Of a DNA stretch of 64,000 nucleotides, positions 1 to 8,752 are shown piece by piece (within the stretch, counting starts at the first letter, position 1; each line of letters starts with the position of its first letter). The stretch covers positions 87,861 to 151,860 of the forward strand of contig NZ_BNAS01000009.1 in assembly GCF_014653785.1 (NCBI RefSeq). Direction: 5' to 3'. The notes beneath the pieces are model-generated. The model worked only from the letters and a program-made list of their open reading frames with translations, was not told the origin of the DNA and did not search any database. The position numbers and the translations under genes are program-made. The stretch is from Promicromonospora soli (GTDB lineage Bacteria > Actinomycetota > Actinomycetes > Actinomycetales > Cellulomonadaceae).

Positions 1-30
1 CGCGAAGCGCGTCACACTACGGAGGGCCCC

Positions 31-1440
31 ATGTACACGTACGACACACTCCTGGCCAAGGTCAGCGCCACTGGCGGCAGGACCCGGGACGTCACCGACC
101 CCGCAACAGGTGAGCTGATCGGGCCCGCCCCGGTCAACGCCCTTGCCGACCTCGACAGCGCGGTCGCCCGCGCTGTCGAGGCCCAGCCGGCCTGGGCGGC
201 GCGGACGGACGCAGACCGGCGTCAGACGCTCCTGAAGCTCGCCGACGCCGTCGACGAGTCCGCCGAGGCGCTGGCGCTGATCCTCTCCCGCGAGCAGGGC
301 AAGCCCCTCAACGGGCCGAATGCCCGGTTCGAGGTGGGTGCGTGCGCGAACTGGCTGCGTGCCACCGCCGCCCTGGACCTGCCGACGCAGACCGTCCTGG
401 ACGACGAGTCCGGGCACGCGGAGCTGTCCTACCGGCCCGTAGGCACGGTCGGTGTCATCACTCCGTGGAACTGGCCGATGATGATCGCGATCTGGCAGAT
501 TGCCCCGTCGCTGCGGATGGGCAACACCGTCGTCGCCAAGCCGTCGGAGTACACGACCCTGTCCGGCCTGGCCCTGGCAGCGGTGCTCAACGACGTGCTG
601 CCCGCCGGCGTGCTCGAGGTCGTCACGGGCGCGGGCGACATCGGCGACGCCCTCGTGCGCCGCCCCGAGATCGGCAAGGTCATGTTCACCGGCTCCACGG
701 CAACCGGCTCGAAGATCATCACGGCCTCTGCGGGCAACATCACCCGCCTCACGCTCGAGCTCGGCGGCAACGACGCCGGCATCGTGCTGCCCGACGTCGA
801 CCCCGCCGCGATCGCCGAGGACCTGTTCTGGGGCGCGTTCCTCAACACCGGCCAGACCTGCGCCGCGCTGAAGCGCCTGTACGTGCACGACGACGTCTAC
901 GACGCCGTCGTGCAGGCCCTTGCGGAGCTCGCCGCCAAGATGCCGATGGGCGTGGGCACCGACGAGGCCAACGTGCTGGGTCCGCTGCAGAACGAGATGC
1001 AGTTCGACATCGTGGACGCCCTCGTCGAGGAGGCGAAGGCGCGTGGCGCCCGCGTCGTGCTCGGCGGCGACCCCGACCGCGACGGTGCCGGGTACTTCTA
1101 TCCCACGACCCTCGTCGCCGACATCGACAACGACGCCGCGCTGGTGCAGGAGGAGCAGTTCGGGCCGGCCCTGCCGATCGTCCGGTTCAGCGACGTCGAG
1201 GAGGCGGTCGCCGCTGCGAACGGCATCGACGCCGGTCTGGGCGCCTCGGTGTGGTCCGCCGACCGTGACGCGGCCGTCGCCGTCGCGAGCCGCCTGCAGG
1301 CGGGGACCGTCTGGATCAACAGCCACGGCGGCGTGCACCCGTTCGTGCCGTTCGGCGGTGCCAAGCGCTCCGGCTACGGCCTCGAGTTCGGTGTCGAGGG
1401 CCTCAAGTCCGTCGCCGTGCCGCAGGTGATCAACGGCTGA
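31..1440 (+). CDS. NAD(P)-dependent aldehyde dehydrogenase
   Basis: Predicted to oxidise an aldehyde to its carboxylic acid with NAD(P)+ in the cytoplasm. The 469 residues match the usual length of the aldehyde dehydrogenase superfamily. Visible marks are the N-terminal TPWNWP segment, the coenzyme-site FTGSTATGSKI, the general base Glu243 in LELGGND, the nucleophile Cys277 in NTGQTCA, and a C-terminal PFGGAKRSGYG. The ATG at 31 follows a GGAGGG ribosome site by a few bases. It stands convergent to the MoaF-like/alcohol dehydrogenase genes, with a strong hairpin between. A neighbouring alcohol dehydrogenase and decarboxylase-like enzyme would both yield aldehydes, so it probably closes that pathway. 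The substrate cannot be read from sequence. Confidence 0.93.
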   Translation: MYTYDTLLAKVSATGGRTRDVTDPATGELIGPAPVNALADLDSAVARAVEAQPAWAARTDADRRQTLLKLADAVDESAEALALILSREQGKPLNGPNARFEVGACANWLRATAALDLPTQTVLDDESGHAELSYRPVGTVGVITPWNWPMMIAIWQIAPSLRMGNTVVAKPSEYTTLSGLALAAVLNDVLPAGVLEVVTGAGDIGDALVRRPEIGKVMFTGSTATGSKIITASAGNITRLTLELGGNDAGIVLPDVDPAAIAEDLFWGAFLNTGQTCAALKRLYVHDDVYDAVVQALAELAAKMPMGVGTDEANVLGPLQNEMQFDIVDALVEEAKARGARVVLGGDPDRDGAGYFYPTTLVADIDNDAALVQEEQFGPALPIVRFSDVEEAVAAANGIDAGLGASVWSADRDAAVAVASRLQAGTVWINSHGGVHPFVPFGGAKRSGYGLEFGVEGLKSVAVPQVING

Positions 1441-1460
1441 CCGGTGGGGCCGACCTCGTT

Positions 1461-1500
1461 GGTCGAGCCTGTCGAGACCTGGGTCTCGACAGGCTCGACC
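1461..1500. terminator. 19-bp perfect inverted repeat, bidirectional terminator or REP-like element
   Basis: GGTCGAGCCTGTCGAGACC at 1461-1479 is followed by TG and its exact reverse complement at 1482-1500. It lies between the convergent aldehyde dehydrogenase and MoaF-like genes, where a two-way terminator is expected. There is no T tract, which is common for actinobacterial terminators. Similar GTCGAG-rich palindromes are, from memory, frequent in Micrococcales intergenic DNA, so it may also be a dispersed repeat. Confidence 0.8.
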
Positions 1501-1508
1501 ACCGCGAG

Positions 1509-2339
1509 TCAGACGGGCTGCACGTCCGGGTAGCGGACGGCGCCGAGCGGGTAGATGTGCCCGCCCGCCCGCCGGTGGTCGGCGCTCCCCTCGGCGTTGA
1601 TGCCGAGGAAGATGCCGGTGGTCCGCAGCTCGTAGCCGAGGTCGTGCAGCCAGACGCTGGCGACGGGGATCACGAACTCGCGGAAGCAGAACAGGTAGAG
1701 GCCGTCGGCGAACTTCCACAGCGTCGACAGGTCGACGTCACCATGACCGCGCTGCTCGCCCTGGAGGCACTGCCACGCGTAGCGCTCCGAGCTGAGGTAG
1801 ACGTGCTCGTACAGGTGCGACGGGCTGTATCGGTAGACGTTGCGCATGCCGACCAGGTCGCGCGTGGGGCCCGGCCTGGCCCCCGTCACCACGATCCCCG
1901 CCACCTCGCCGGCGGCGAAGGTCTGGCCCACCTGGGGCACTCCCTCGGTCTTCTCGGGGGCGATGACGGAGTGGGCGAGCAGCGCACGCCCGGTGGTCCG
2001 GGACCAGACGACGGTCAACGCCTCACCGTCGCGCGAGGCGAACGGCAGGTTGACGAAGACGACGTCGTCCCGCACCCGCACCGCGTCGTACGGGTCGACG
2101 GTGCCGTCGGCCGCGCTGAGCAGCTGCGCCGACGTCCAGCGCACGGTGGCGGCGTCGAGGAACCGGAGCCTCAGCTCCGTGCCGCCGTCGAACCTGAGCT
2201 CGACCGTCTGTCCCGTCAGGTCGGCGCCCGGAAGGCGGTAGGCGTCGATCCCGGCGGCGAAGTCGTCGTAGGTCTTCCACTGCGACTGGTCGGCGGCGTC
2301 GACGCGCACGCCGACCTCGACTCGCTGCGACTGGGTCAT
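1509..2339 (-). CDS. MoaF-like protein (N- and C-terminal MoaF domains)
   Basis: A 276-residue soluble protein that reads as a MoaF-family member, with a lipocalin-like N-terminal half (DGGTELRLRFLDAATVRW) and a C-terminal half containing YRYSPSHLYEHVYLS and YAWQCLQG. The ATG at 2339 has AGGAG a few bases upstream; the open frame further upstream is antisense to the alcohol dehydrogenase. The family name is commonly glossed as molybdenum cofactor biosynthesis, but no moa/moe gene is nearby. As I recall, the founding moaF came from a Klebsiella monoamine-regulated operon, which suits this catabolic setting better. It follows the alcohol dehydrogenase by 68 bases on the same strand, so the two are probably cotranscribed. 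Biochemical role unknown; binding a pathway intermediate is a guess. Confidence 0.75.
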   Translation of the reverse strand: MTQSQRVEVGVRVDAADQSQWKTYDDFAAGIDAYRLPGADLTGQTVELRFDGGTELRLRFLDAATVRWTSAQLLSAADGTVDPYDAVRVRDDVVFVNLPFASRDGEALTVVWSRTTGRALLAHSVIAPEKTEGVPQVGQTFAAGEVAGIVVTGARPGPTRDLVGMRNVYRYSPSHLYEHVYLSSERYAWQCLQGEQRGHGDVDLSTLWKFADGLYLFCFREFVIPVASVWLHDLGYELRTTGIFLGINAEGSADHRRAGGHIYPLGAVRYPDVQPV

Positions 2340-2407
2340 GATGCTCCTGACGTGGTGGTTTGCAATGCTGGTCAAGCTGCCGGTCAAGCTGCGGGTCAGG
2401 GCGCCGC

Positions 2408-3517
2408 TCATGGCGACGGCGGGACCAGGACCGCCTTGATCAGTCCGTCGGTGCGCTCGTGCACGGCCGCGAACGCCCGCTCGACGTCGGCGAGTTGGTA
2501 GACGTGCGTGACGAGCGACGCGAACGGGAACCGGCCCTGGGCCAGCAGGGCGAGTGCGCGCTCGTAGCCGCCCGCGGCGAGGAACGACGGCAGGATGTCG
2601 ATCTCCCGCGTGAGCAGGTAGTCGTCGGACGGGACGGACAGGGCCGGCCCCGAGCCGCACGCACCGGCCAGGACCACCCGGCCGCCGCGACGGACGATCC
2701 GGATCGCGTCGAGCTGTGCGTCGACCGAGCCGGCCGACTCGATCACGACGTCGGGGCCGCCAGGGATACGCTCGCGGATCGCCGGGACGAGCCGATGGCC
2801 CCGCTCGGCGACGGTCTCGGTGGCACCGAAGGCGCGGGCCAGGGCAAGACGCCCGGTGCGCCCGCCGACCACTACGACCTCGCTCGCACCCGCGGCCGAG
2901 GCGGCGGCTGCGGCGAGGAGGCCGATGGGTCCGGGCCCGATGACGACGACCTTGTCGCCGAGGCCTACGCGGCCGCGCTCGACGGCGCGGACCGCGACGG
3001 CGAGCGGCTCGACGAGCACGGCCGTGTCGAGGTCGAGCCCGTCCGGGATGCGGTGGACGACGCCGTCGCGGGGCACGACCAGGTGGGTGGCGTACCCGCC
3101 CGCGAACGGCAGGGTCGTGCGGGGTATGTTCACGCCCAGCTGCCGGCCGGGGCCAGGATGACGCACGGGGTCGTCGAGCTCGCACAGGTTGTGGCGACCC
3201 TCGCGGCACCGGTCGCAGCGGTGGCAGGGCACGAGCATCTCGACGGCGACGGGCTCGCCCACCCCGATCCCCCGGTCGTCCTCGGGGCCGACGGCGTCGA
3301 CCACGCCCACGAACTCATGCCCGGGCACCAGGGGGAACGGGTCGCCGATGTGCCCGTCGAGCAGGTGCAGGTCGGTGGCGCACACGCCGACGCGCGCGAT
3401 CCGTACGACGAGCTCGCCCGGCCCGGGCTCGGGGACGGCGGACCGCTCCAGCGTCACGACGCCCTTCTGGGGGAAGACCACCTGGAGGCCGCCGTCGCCC
3501 TCGTTCTTGCGCGTCAT
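2408..3517 (-). CDS. Zinc-dependent medium-chain alcohol dehydrogenase
   Basis: A 369-residue MDR-family dehydrogenase expected to interconvert an alcohol and an aldehyde or ketone with NAD(P). Catalytic zinc ligands are Cys46 (GVCATD), His67 and Glu68 (PGHE). The structural zinc site Cys98, Cys101, Cys104, Cys112 is complete. The Rossmann motif GPGPIG follows near residue 200. The start at 3517 has GAGGAG just upstream. It sits between the AraC-type regulator and the MoaF-like gene, all on the minus strand, suggesting one operon of regulator, dehydrogenase and MoaF-like protein. It resembles the threonine/sorbitol dehydrogenase branch, but substrate specificity is not readable. Confidence 0.9.
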   Translation of the reverse strand: MTRKNEGDGGLQVVFPQKGVVTLERSAVPEPGPGELVVRIARVGVCATDLHLLDGHIGDPFPLVPGHEFVGVVDAVGPEDDRGIGVGEPVAVEMLVPCHRCDRCREGRHNLCELDDPVRHPGPGRQLGVNIPRTTLPFAGGYATHLVVPRDGVVHRIPDGLDLDTAVLVEPLAVAVRAVERGRVGLGDKVVVIGPGPIGLLAAAAASAAGASEVVVVGGRTGRLALARAFGATETVAERGHRLVPAIRERIPGGPDVVIESAGSVDAQLDAIRIVRRGGRVVLAGACGSGPALSVPSDDYLLTREIDILPSFLAAGGYERALALLAQGRFPFASLVTHVYQLADVERAFAAVHERTDGLIKAVLVPPSP

Positions 3518-3636
3518 CGCGCCTCCTCAACCGTCGTCGTACCGATCGTCGCCGAACGCCGGCGGCTGAGGCTTGCTCGTGCGCGCGCAGCCGTTGTGCG
3601 CTCGCGCAGGTGTGCGGCGCGGCGGCCGCGCGGCCG

Positions 3637-4596
3637 CTAGGCGACCCGGGCGCGGAACTCCGACGGCGTCTCGCCGTAGGCCGCCTTGAAGGTGCGCGAG
3701 AAGTGCGGGGCGTCGGCGAACGACCAGCGCGACGCGATCGCCGTCACCGTCGCGCCCGCGAGCGCGGGGTCGGCGAGGTCGGTGCGGCAGCGTTCGAGGC
3801 GTCGGGTGCGGATGTAGGAGGAGACCGAGATCCCCGCGTGGTGGAAGAGCGCGTGCAGGTAGCGGACGGAGATGTAGTGCGCCTCGGCGATCGCGGTCGG
3901 GGAGAGCGCCGGGTCGCCCAGCCGGTCCTCGATGTAGGAGTAGATAGCGTCCTGCAGCTGGTCCGCGGGCACTGCCCGGTCCTCGCCGAGCTGGTCGCGC
4001 AGCAGGATGGTGACCAGGTCCACGGCGTTGCGGGCGAGCCGCCATCCGGTCGAGGCGTTGACGAGGTGGAGGCGGCCGGCGAGCTGCTCCAGCACGGAGC
4101 TGACCATCTCGCCCAGGGAGTCGTCGCTGCCGAGCGCCGTGGCGGTGAGGCGGGCGACGCGGTCGTCGGACAGGTCGACGAGCCGCTTGGGGAACATGGC
4201 CACGATGGTGCGCATGCGGTCGTCGAACACGAGGGTGTACGGCCTGGTCGTGTCGTAGACGGCGACGTCGCCGGGGCGCAGGACGACGTCGTGGCCGTCC
4301 TGGCAGATGTAGGCGCTGCCCTCGAGCATGAGGCTCACCTTGTACGCCGGCTCGTTCGTGCTCTCGCCGACCAGGTTGCGGGTGCGTTCCACGACGTGCG
4401 GCACGGCCGCGACCTCGACGAGGTCGAAGTCCCGCAGGGACGCCGCGCGGACCGCGGCATGGAAGTCGTGCGGGCGCTGGCTCGACACGCGCAGCGGCAC
4501 GAACGACCGGTCGACCGTGTGCTGGAACTCGGCGAACGACCCGACTCGCTGGAGCTGGGAAACCGCGCCGAGCGGGGGCGCGTACATGGAAGACAT
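3637..4596 (-). CDS. AraC/XylS-family transcriptional regulator
   Basis: A 319-residue regulator. Residues 1-200 form an AraC-binding-like domain of the FeaR/NphR type (LRPGDVAVYDTTRPY), and the last about 100 carry the double helix-turn-helix, including WSFADAPHFSRTFKAAYGETPSEFR. GGAGGT lies six bases before the ATG at 4596. Regulators with this N-terminal type are often activators of aromatic or amine catabolic genes. It is divergent from the LivK-type binding protein and upstream of the alcohol dehydrogenase, so the 227-bp gap at 4597-4823 probably carries promoters and operator sites for both directions. The effector is unknown. Confidence 0.9.
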   Translation of the reverse strand: MSSMYAPPLGAVSQLQRVGSFAEFQHTVDRSFVPLRVSSQRPHDFHAAVRAASLRDFDLVEVAAVPHVVERTRNLVGESTNEPAYKVSLMLEGSAYICQDGHDVVLRPGDVAVYDTTRPYTLVFDDRMRTIVAMFPKRLVDLSDDRVARLTATALGSDDSLGEMVSSVLEQLAGRLHLVNASTGWRLARNAVDLVTILLRDQLGEDRAVPADQLQDAIYSYIEDRLGDPALSPTAIAEAHYISVRYLHALFHHAGISVSSYIRTRRLERCRTDLADPALAGATVTAIASRWSFADAPHFSRTFKAAYGETPSEFRARVA

Positions 4597-4823
4597 CTCT
4601 CACCTCCGGGCGGGGCCCATCCACGCCGATGCGGCCCCGGTTGCGGCTGATCGTAGCCCTGTACTCCGGGCGTTGGTACCTCCGTCCAGCCGTTCACCCC
4701 CGCCGTGCACGGAACGACAACCGCTCTTCGCGCCGGTTCAATCCGCGGGCCTGCCCGTTCCGCTTGCCTGTCTCCTGGCAGGGCGTGCATCCATGTCTGC
4801 CCCCAGTACGAAGGAGTGCTGCA

Positions 4824-6131
4824 ATGAATCGCATCCTCAGGGCGACAGCTGCCCTCGGTGTCGGAGCGCTGGTCGTCACACTGTCGGCCTGTGTCCCGGA
4901 GAGCGACCCCGGAACCATCCAGGGCGCTCCGTCGGCGGCCGCGGACGACCTCAAGTGCGGGCTCGGCACCGGCGAGCAGGCCGCCGGCGAGCCCATCAAG
5001 GTGGCCGCCGTCGCCACGGCGTCGGGCGGCGTCGACTTCTCGTCGTCGCCGAACTCGGCGAAGGCCTATTTCGACTGCGTCAACGACAACGGCGGCATCA
5101 ACGGCCGGCCGATCGAGTACGAGTTCGGCGACGACGCCCTGGACCCGACCAAGACCGCGCAGCTCGCCGCCGGTTACGCCTCCGACGAGTCCGTCGTCGC
5201 GCTGGTCGGCGACGCGACCTTCGTCGGCTGCGACGTGGCCAACGTCGAGTACAAGAAGGCGGGTCTGTACTCGATCACCGGCGTCGGCGTGCCGCAGGCC
5301 TGCTTCGAGTCCTCGAACATCGCGCCGGTCAACGCCGGCCCGCGAACCTCGGCGCTGGCCGTGCTGCAGTACTTCGAGCGGCAGGGCCAGGCCGACACGT
5401 TCTTCGCCGTCGGCCTCAACACTCGCGGCAACGGCGACTGGGCCGCCGACGGTATCGAGAAGTACACCGCGGAGGCGGGCATCGACCTGGTCGGCAACGT
5501 GCTTTCGGACCCGGCGGAGAGCAACTACCTGCCGCTGGTCAGCCAGATCAAGCAGGCCGGTCCCACGAGCCTCGTCATCGTCGACCCGGCGCCCATCACG
5601 GCGTCGATCCTCGCGGCCGCCGAGCAGCAGGACGCCAAGGGCGACATCCAGTGGGCCTGCACGGCCTCCTGCTACGACGCCCAGTTCGGCGAGCAGATCG
5701 GCGACTACTGGGAGGGCTTCGTCTCCAACTCCGAGCTCGCGCTCGTGACCGCCGACAGCAAGGACGCGAACCAGTGGCGCGCCGTCATGGACGAGTACGC
5801 GGACGCCGACGCGCCGCGCGACACGTTCAGCCAGGCCGGCTTCCTCGCGGCGAAGATCTTCGTCGACACGCTGCTCCCGCTCGACGCCGACACCCTTGAC
5901 CGCGAGACCGTGTCGGAGGCCGTGCTGGGTGTGAAGGGCTACGAGTCCGACCTGCTCTGCGCCCCCTGGTACTACGGCGAGGCCGACGAGCACCACGCCA
6001 ACCACGCGACGCGCACGGCCGGGATCGAGGCCGGCGCCTACGTCGAGCTCGAGGGCTGCCAGGACGTCACGGACCCCGACATGGCCGGGATCCTCGAGCG
6101 GGAGCAGTCCGAGGGACTGCTCAACAAGTAG
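4824..6131 (+). CDS. Branched-chain amino acid-type ABC transporter substrate-binding lipoprotein
   Basis: A 435-residue extracellular receptor of the LivK/Peripla_BP_6 type. A lipoprotein signal ends in LSAC (Cys at residue 23), followed by a Ser/Pro/Gly linker and a domain with IKVAAVATASGGVDF and a Rossmann-like two-lobe pattern. AAGGAG lies nine bases before ATG 4824, giving a proper signal peptide; the longer upstream frame does not. It heads the transporter set, with the permease starting 13 bases after its stop. Homologous systems carry amino acids, amides, urea or aromatic acids; the catabolic neighbours suggest an aromatic or small organic acid, which is inference. Confidence 0.9.
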   Translation: MNRILRATAALGVGALVVTLSACVPESDPGTIQGAPSAAADDLKCGLGTGEQAAGEPIKVAAVATASGGVDFSSSPNSAKAYFDCVNDNGGINGRPIEYEFGDDALDPTKTAQLAAGYASDESVVALVGDATFVGCDVANVEYKKAGLYSITGVGVPQACFESSNIAPVNAGPRTSALAVLQYFERQGQADTFFAVGLNTRGNGDWAADGIEKYTAEAGIDLVGNVLSDPAESNYLPLVSQIKQAGPTSLVIVDPAPITASILAAAEQQDAKGDIQWACTASCYDAQFGEQIGDYWEGFVSNSELALVTADSKDANQWRAVMDEYADADAPRDTFSQAGFLAAKIFVDTLLPLDADTLDRETVSEAVLGVKGYESDLLCAPWYYGEADEHHANHATRTAGIEAGAYVELEGCQDVTDPDMAGILEREQSEGLLNK

Positions 6132-6144
6132 GGCGGGCCACGAC

Positions 6145-7017
6145 GTGAATCTGCTTCCCTTCGTTGTCGCCGGGCTTGTCATCGGTTCGGTGTACGCCCT
6201 GTCCGGAGTCGGGGTGCTCGTGTTGTACCGCACGACGGGCGTCCTGAACTTCGCTCACGGAGCCGTCGGCGGCATGGCGGCGCTGCTGGTGTGGCAGATG
6301 GTCGAGCTGCGGATGCAGCCCCCGGTCGCGATCGCCCTTGGCGTCGCGGCCGGGGCGGCGATCGCCCTCCTCTTCGGGCTGGTCGCCGGGCCGTTCCTGG
6401 CCCGGGTCGACCAGCTCCGGAAGGCGATAGCGACGCTCGGGCTCGCCCTCGCCCTGCTCGGCCTGATGCTGTTCGTCTGGAACGACAAGGCCCGCACGAT
6501 CCGGCTCGAGTCGAGCCGCATCTCGTTCGACGTCGCCGGGGCGCGGGTCAACGTCACCCAGCTCGTCTGCCTTGGCCTCGCGCTGCTCGTCGTCGTCGGC
6601 ACGCTGCTCGCGCTGCGCTACACGTCGACGGGGACATCGATGCGGGCGCTCGCGAGCGACCGCGAGCTCGCCGCGGTCGTCGGCACCAACGTGCGGCTCG
6701 TGGAGAACACGGCCTGGGCCATCTCGGGCGCGGTCGCCGGCGTCTCCGGCATCCTGCTGGCCGACCAGACGCGGCTGGAGCCCGCCTTCCTCACCTTCCT
6801 CATCATCCCGGAGCTGGCTGCCGTGGTCATCGGTCGTTTCGTCTCGCTCTGGCTCACCCTCGTCGGCGGCCTCGCCGTCGGCGTCGGTCAGTCGCTCGTC
6901 TCCGCCTGGCCCACGGTCAGCGCCTTCAGCACAGCGGTGCCGTTCGTCGTCGCGACGATCGTCATCCTCGTCGCCGCACGGCGGCGGGTCGTCACGGTAA
7001 GGGTGGTCCGCACATGA
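6145..7017 (+). CDS. LivH-type ABC transporter permease
   Basis: A 290-residue integral membrane protein with about eight hydrophobic segments, one of two permeases of a branched-chain-amino-acid-type importer. The N-terminus (LLPFVVAGLVIGSVYALSG) and LNFAHGAVGG are characteristic of LivH. It starts with GTG 13 bases after the binding-protein stop and overlaps the next permease by an ATGA junction, implying translational coupling. The ribosome site is weak, consistent with coupling to the upstream gene. Confidence 0.9.
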   Translation: MNLLPFVVAGLVIGSVYALSGVGVLVLYRTTGVLNFAHGAVGGMAALLVWQMVELRMQPPVAIALGVAAGAAIALLFGLVAGPFLARVDQLRKAIATLGLALALLGLMLFVWNDKARTIRLESSRISFDVAGARVNVTQLVCLGLALLVVVGTLLALRYTSTGTSMRALASDRELAAVVGTNVRLVENTAWAISGAVAGVSGILLADQTRLEPAFLTFLIIPELAAVVIGRFVSLWLTLVGGLAVGVGQSLVSAWPTVSAFSTAVPFVVATIVILVAARRRVVTVRVVRT

Positions 7018-8042
7018 GCCAGGTCTTCCTCGCCCGGGCCGACGTGCGCGGCGCACTCGTCGGCCTCGTTCTCGGCCTGGCGCTCGCGCTCGGCCTGCCG
7101 GCCCTGCCCGGCGTCGGCGCGGGGCTCTCGCTCCGTACCCTCACGGTGTGCGCGATCTACGCGCTCGCCGCCGCCGGCGTCGGCGTGCTGTACGGCCGGC
7201 TCGGCCTCGTGTCGATCATGCAGATCGGCCTGGTCGCCGTCGGCGGCTGGGTCACCCTGCGGATCTACCACGCCACCCACCTGCCGTTCGAGGTGGTCAT
7301 GGTCCTTGCGGCCCTGGTCACCGCCGTCGTCGGCGTGCTCGTGGGCCTGCCGGCCCTGCGGCTTTCTGGCCTCAGCCTCGCGATCGTCACCCTCATGGTC
7401 GCGGGAGCGCTGGAGGTGCTCGTCACCTACGCCGGCTTCCCCAACGGCGGCGACGGGTTCCTCGGACGGGCGTCGGGCGGGACCCTCGCGGCCATCATGC
7501 CGCGGCCCGCGCTGGGACAGTCCGACGACGACTTCTTCCGCTACGTCGGCGTTGCGGTGGTCGTCGTCCTGGCGCTGCTGCGGTGGCTGCTCATGGTGCG
7601 GCCCGGCCGTACCTGGGCCGCCATCCGGCAGGGCGAGGCGGGCGCGGTGTCCCTCGGCGTCAACACCGTCGCTCACCGCCTGTTCGCCCTTGCGGTGACG
7701 AGCGCGGTCACGGGCGTCGCGGGCGCGCTGCTCGCGGCCAGCTCCGGGATCCTCGACCCCGCGTCGTTCAAGGCGCAGCAGTCGGTCCTGCTCTTCGCGA
7801 CCGTGCTGATCGGCGGGGTCTTCTCCCTGCTGGGCGCCGTCATCGGCGGTCTGCTCTTCTACGGCCTGCCGCAGCTGCTCAGCACTGTCGGCGTCGACGG
7901 CAACCTCGTGTTCGTCGTCCTCGGCCTCGGGCTGGTGCAGGCCATCACGACCACCCAGGCCGGCATCGCCGGCCAGCTCGGCGGACTGTGGCGGCGGCTA
8001 CGACAACCGCGGCCGCGCCGTCCACGGGAGGTGACGGCATGA
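7014..8042 (+). CDS. LivM-type ABC transporter permease
   Basis: A 342-residue partner permease with about ten hydrophobic segments. Conserved LivM features include GLVSIMQIGLVAVGGW (the family's LSLGQAAFFGIGAY region) and a cytoplasmic coupling stretch around GRTWAAIRQGEAGAVSLGVN. It overlaps the upstream permease and the downstream ATPase by four bases each (ATGA), so the whole block should be translated as a unit. The C-terminal tail is short and arginine-rich. Confidence 0.9.
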   Translation: MSQVFLARADVRGALVGLVLGLALALGLPALPGVGAGLSLRTLTVCAIYALAAAGVGVLYGRLGLVSIMQIGLVAVGGWVTLRIYHATHLPFEVVMVLAALVTAVVGVLVGLPALRLSGLSLAIVTLMVAGALEVLVTYAGFPNGGDGFLGRASGGTLAAIMPRPALGQSDDDFFRYVGVAVVVVLALLRWLLMVRPGRTWAAIRQGEAGAVSLGVNTVAHRLFALAVTSAVTGVAGALLAASSGILDPASFKAQQSVLLFATVLIGGVFSLLGAVIGGLLFYGLPQLLSTVGVDGNLVFVVLGLGLVQAITTTQAGIAGQLGGLWRRLRQPRPRRPREVTA

Positions 8043-8752
8043 GCCGGCTCACCCTGTCCGGGATCACCGTGCGCTACGGCGGCGTGACGCCGCTGGACGA
8101 CGTCTCGCTGGCGTTCGAGTCCGGCGTCTGCGGGGTCATCGGCCCCAACGGCGCCGGCAAGACGACGACGTTCAACGTGCTGTCCGGGTTCGCGCTCCCG
8201 GTGGCCGGGTCGGTCGACCTCGACGGCGACGACCTGCTGGCGGTCCCGGCGCACCGCCGCGCGCGCTGGGGACTGCGCCGCTCGTTCCAGCAGGAGCAGG
8301 TCGTGCGCACCCTCACCGCGCGCGAGAACGTGCTCCTCGCCGCCGAGCACAGCGGCTCCCCCGCCGCCGACGTCGACCGCGCGCTCGACTATGTGGGCCT
8401 AGACCGGCCGCACCGGCTGGGCGCGGAGCTGACGATGTTCGAGCGGCGGCTGGTCGACATCGCGTCCTGCGTCGTCGGGGCGCCGCGCCTCGTGCTGCTC
8501 GACGAGCCCGCCGCGGGGCTCGACCCGGCCGAGTCCGAGCAGCTGCTCGGGCTGATCACGCGGATCCCCGAGGAGGTGGGCGCGCTGGTGCTGCTCGTGG
8601 ACCACGACATGGACCTGGTGCGCGCGGCGTGCGGCACGGTGGCGGTGCTCGACTTCGGCCGCCGCATCGCGGCTGGCCCGACGCTCCAGGTGCTGGGCTC
8701 CCCCGAGGTGCGCAAGGCGTACCTCGGCATCGACGAGGAGGTGACGGCGTGA
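8039..8752 (+). CDS. LivG-type ABC transporter ATPase with atypical signature motif
   Basis: A 237-residue nucleotide-binding subunit. Walker A is GPNGAGKTT, Walker B RLVLLDEP with AAGLD, and the switch His lies in LVDHDM. The ABC signature, normally LSGGQ or a Tyr-Gly variant in LivG proteins, reads LTMFERR here, with neither the Gly pair nor the Gln. The rest of the fold looks intact and the gene is tightly coupled on both sides, so it is probably a divergent functional subfamily rather than a decayed gene. It would pair with the adjacent LivF-type ATPase, whose signature is canonical. Confidence 0.88.
   Translation: MSRLTLSGITVRYGGVTPLDDVSLAFESGVCGVIGPNGAGKTTTFNVLSGFALPVAGSVDLDGDDLLAVPAHRRARWGLRRSFQQEQVVRTLTARENVLLAAEHSGSPAADVDRALDYVGLDRPHRLGAELTMFERRLVDIASCVVGAPRLVLLDEPAAGLDPAESEQLLGLITRIPEEVGALVLLVDHDMDLVRAACGTVAVLDFGRRIAAGPTLQVLGSPEVRKAYLGIDEEVTA

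Noticed and set aside
1461..1500. Insertion sequence or attachment site at the 19-bp palindrome
   Set aside because: No transposase, integrase or target duplication is present; a terminator or REP role explains it.
1509..2339. Molybdenum cofactor role for the MoaF-like protein
   Set aside because: No moa, mob or moe genes are nearby and the context is catabolic; the family label alone is not evidence.
2360..3640. Long plus-strand open frame across the alcohol dehydrogenase gene
   Set aside because: It is the antisense of a gene with complete zinc-binding motifs and an RNA start site. Similar long antisense frames occur throughout because of the high GC content; none showed family motifs.
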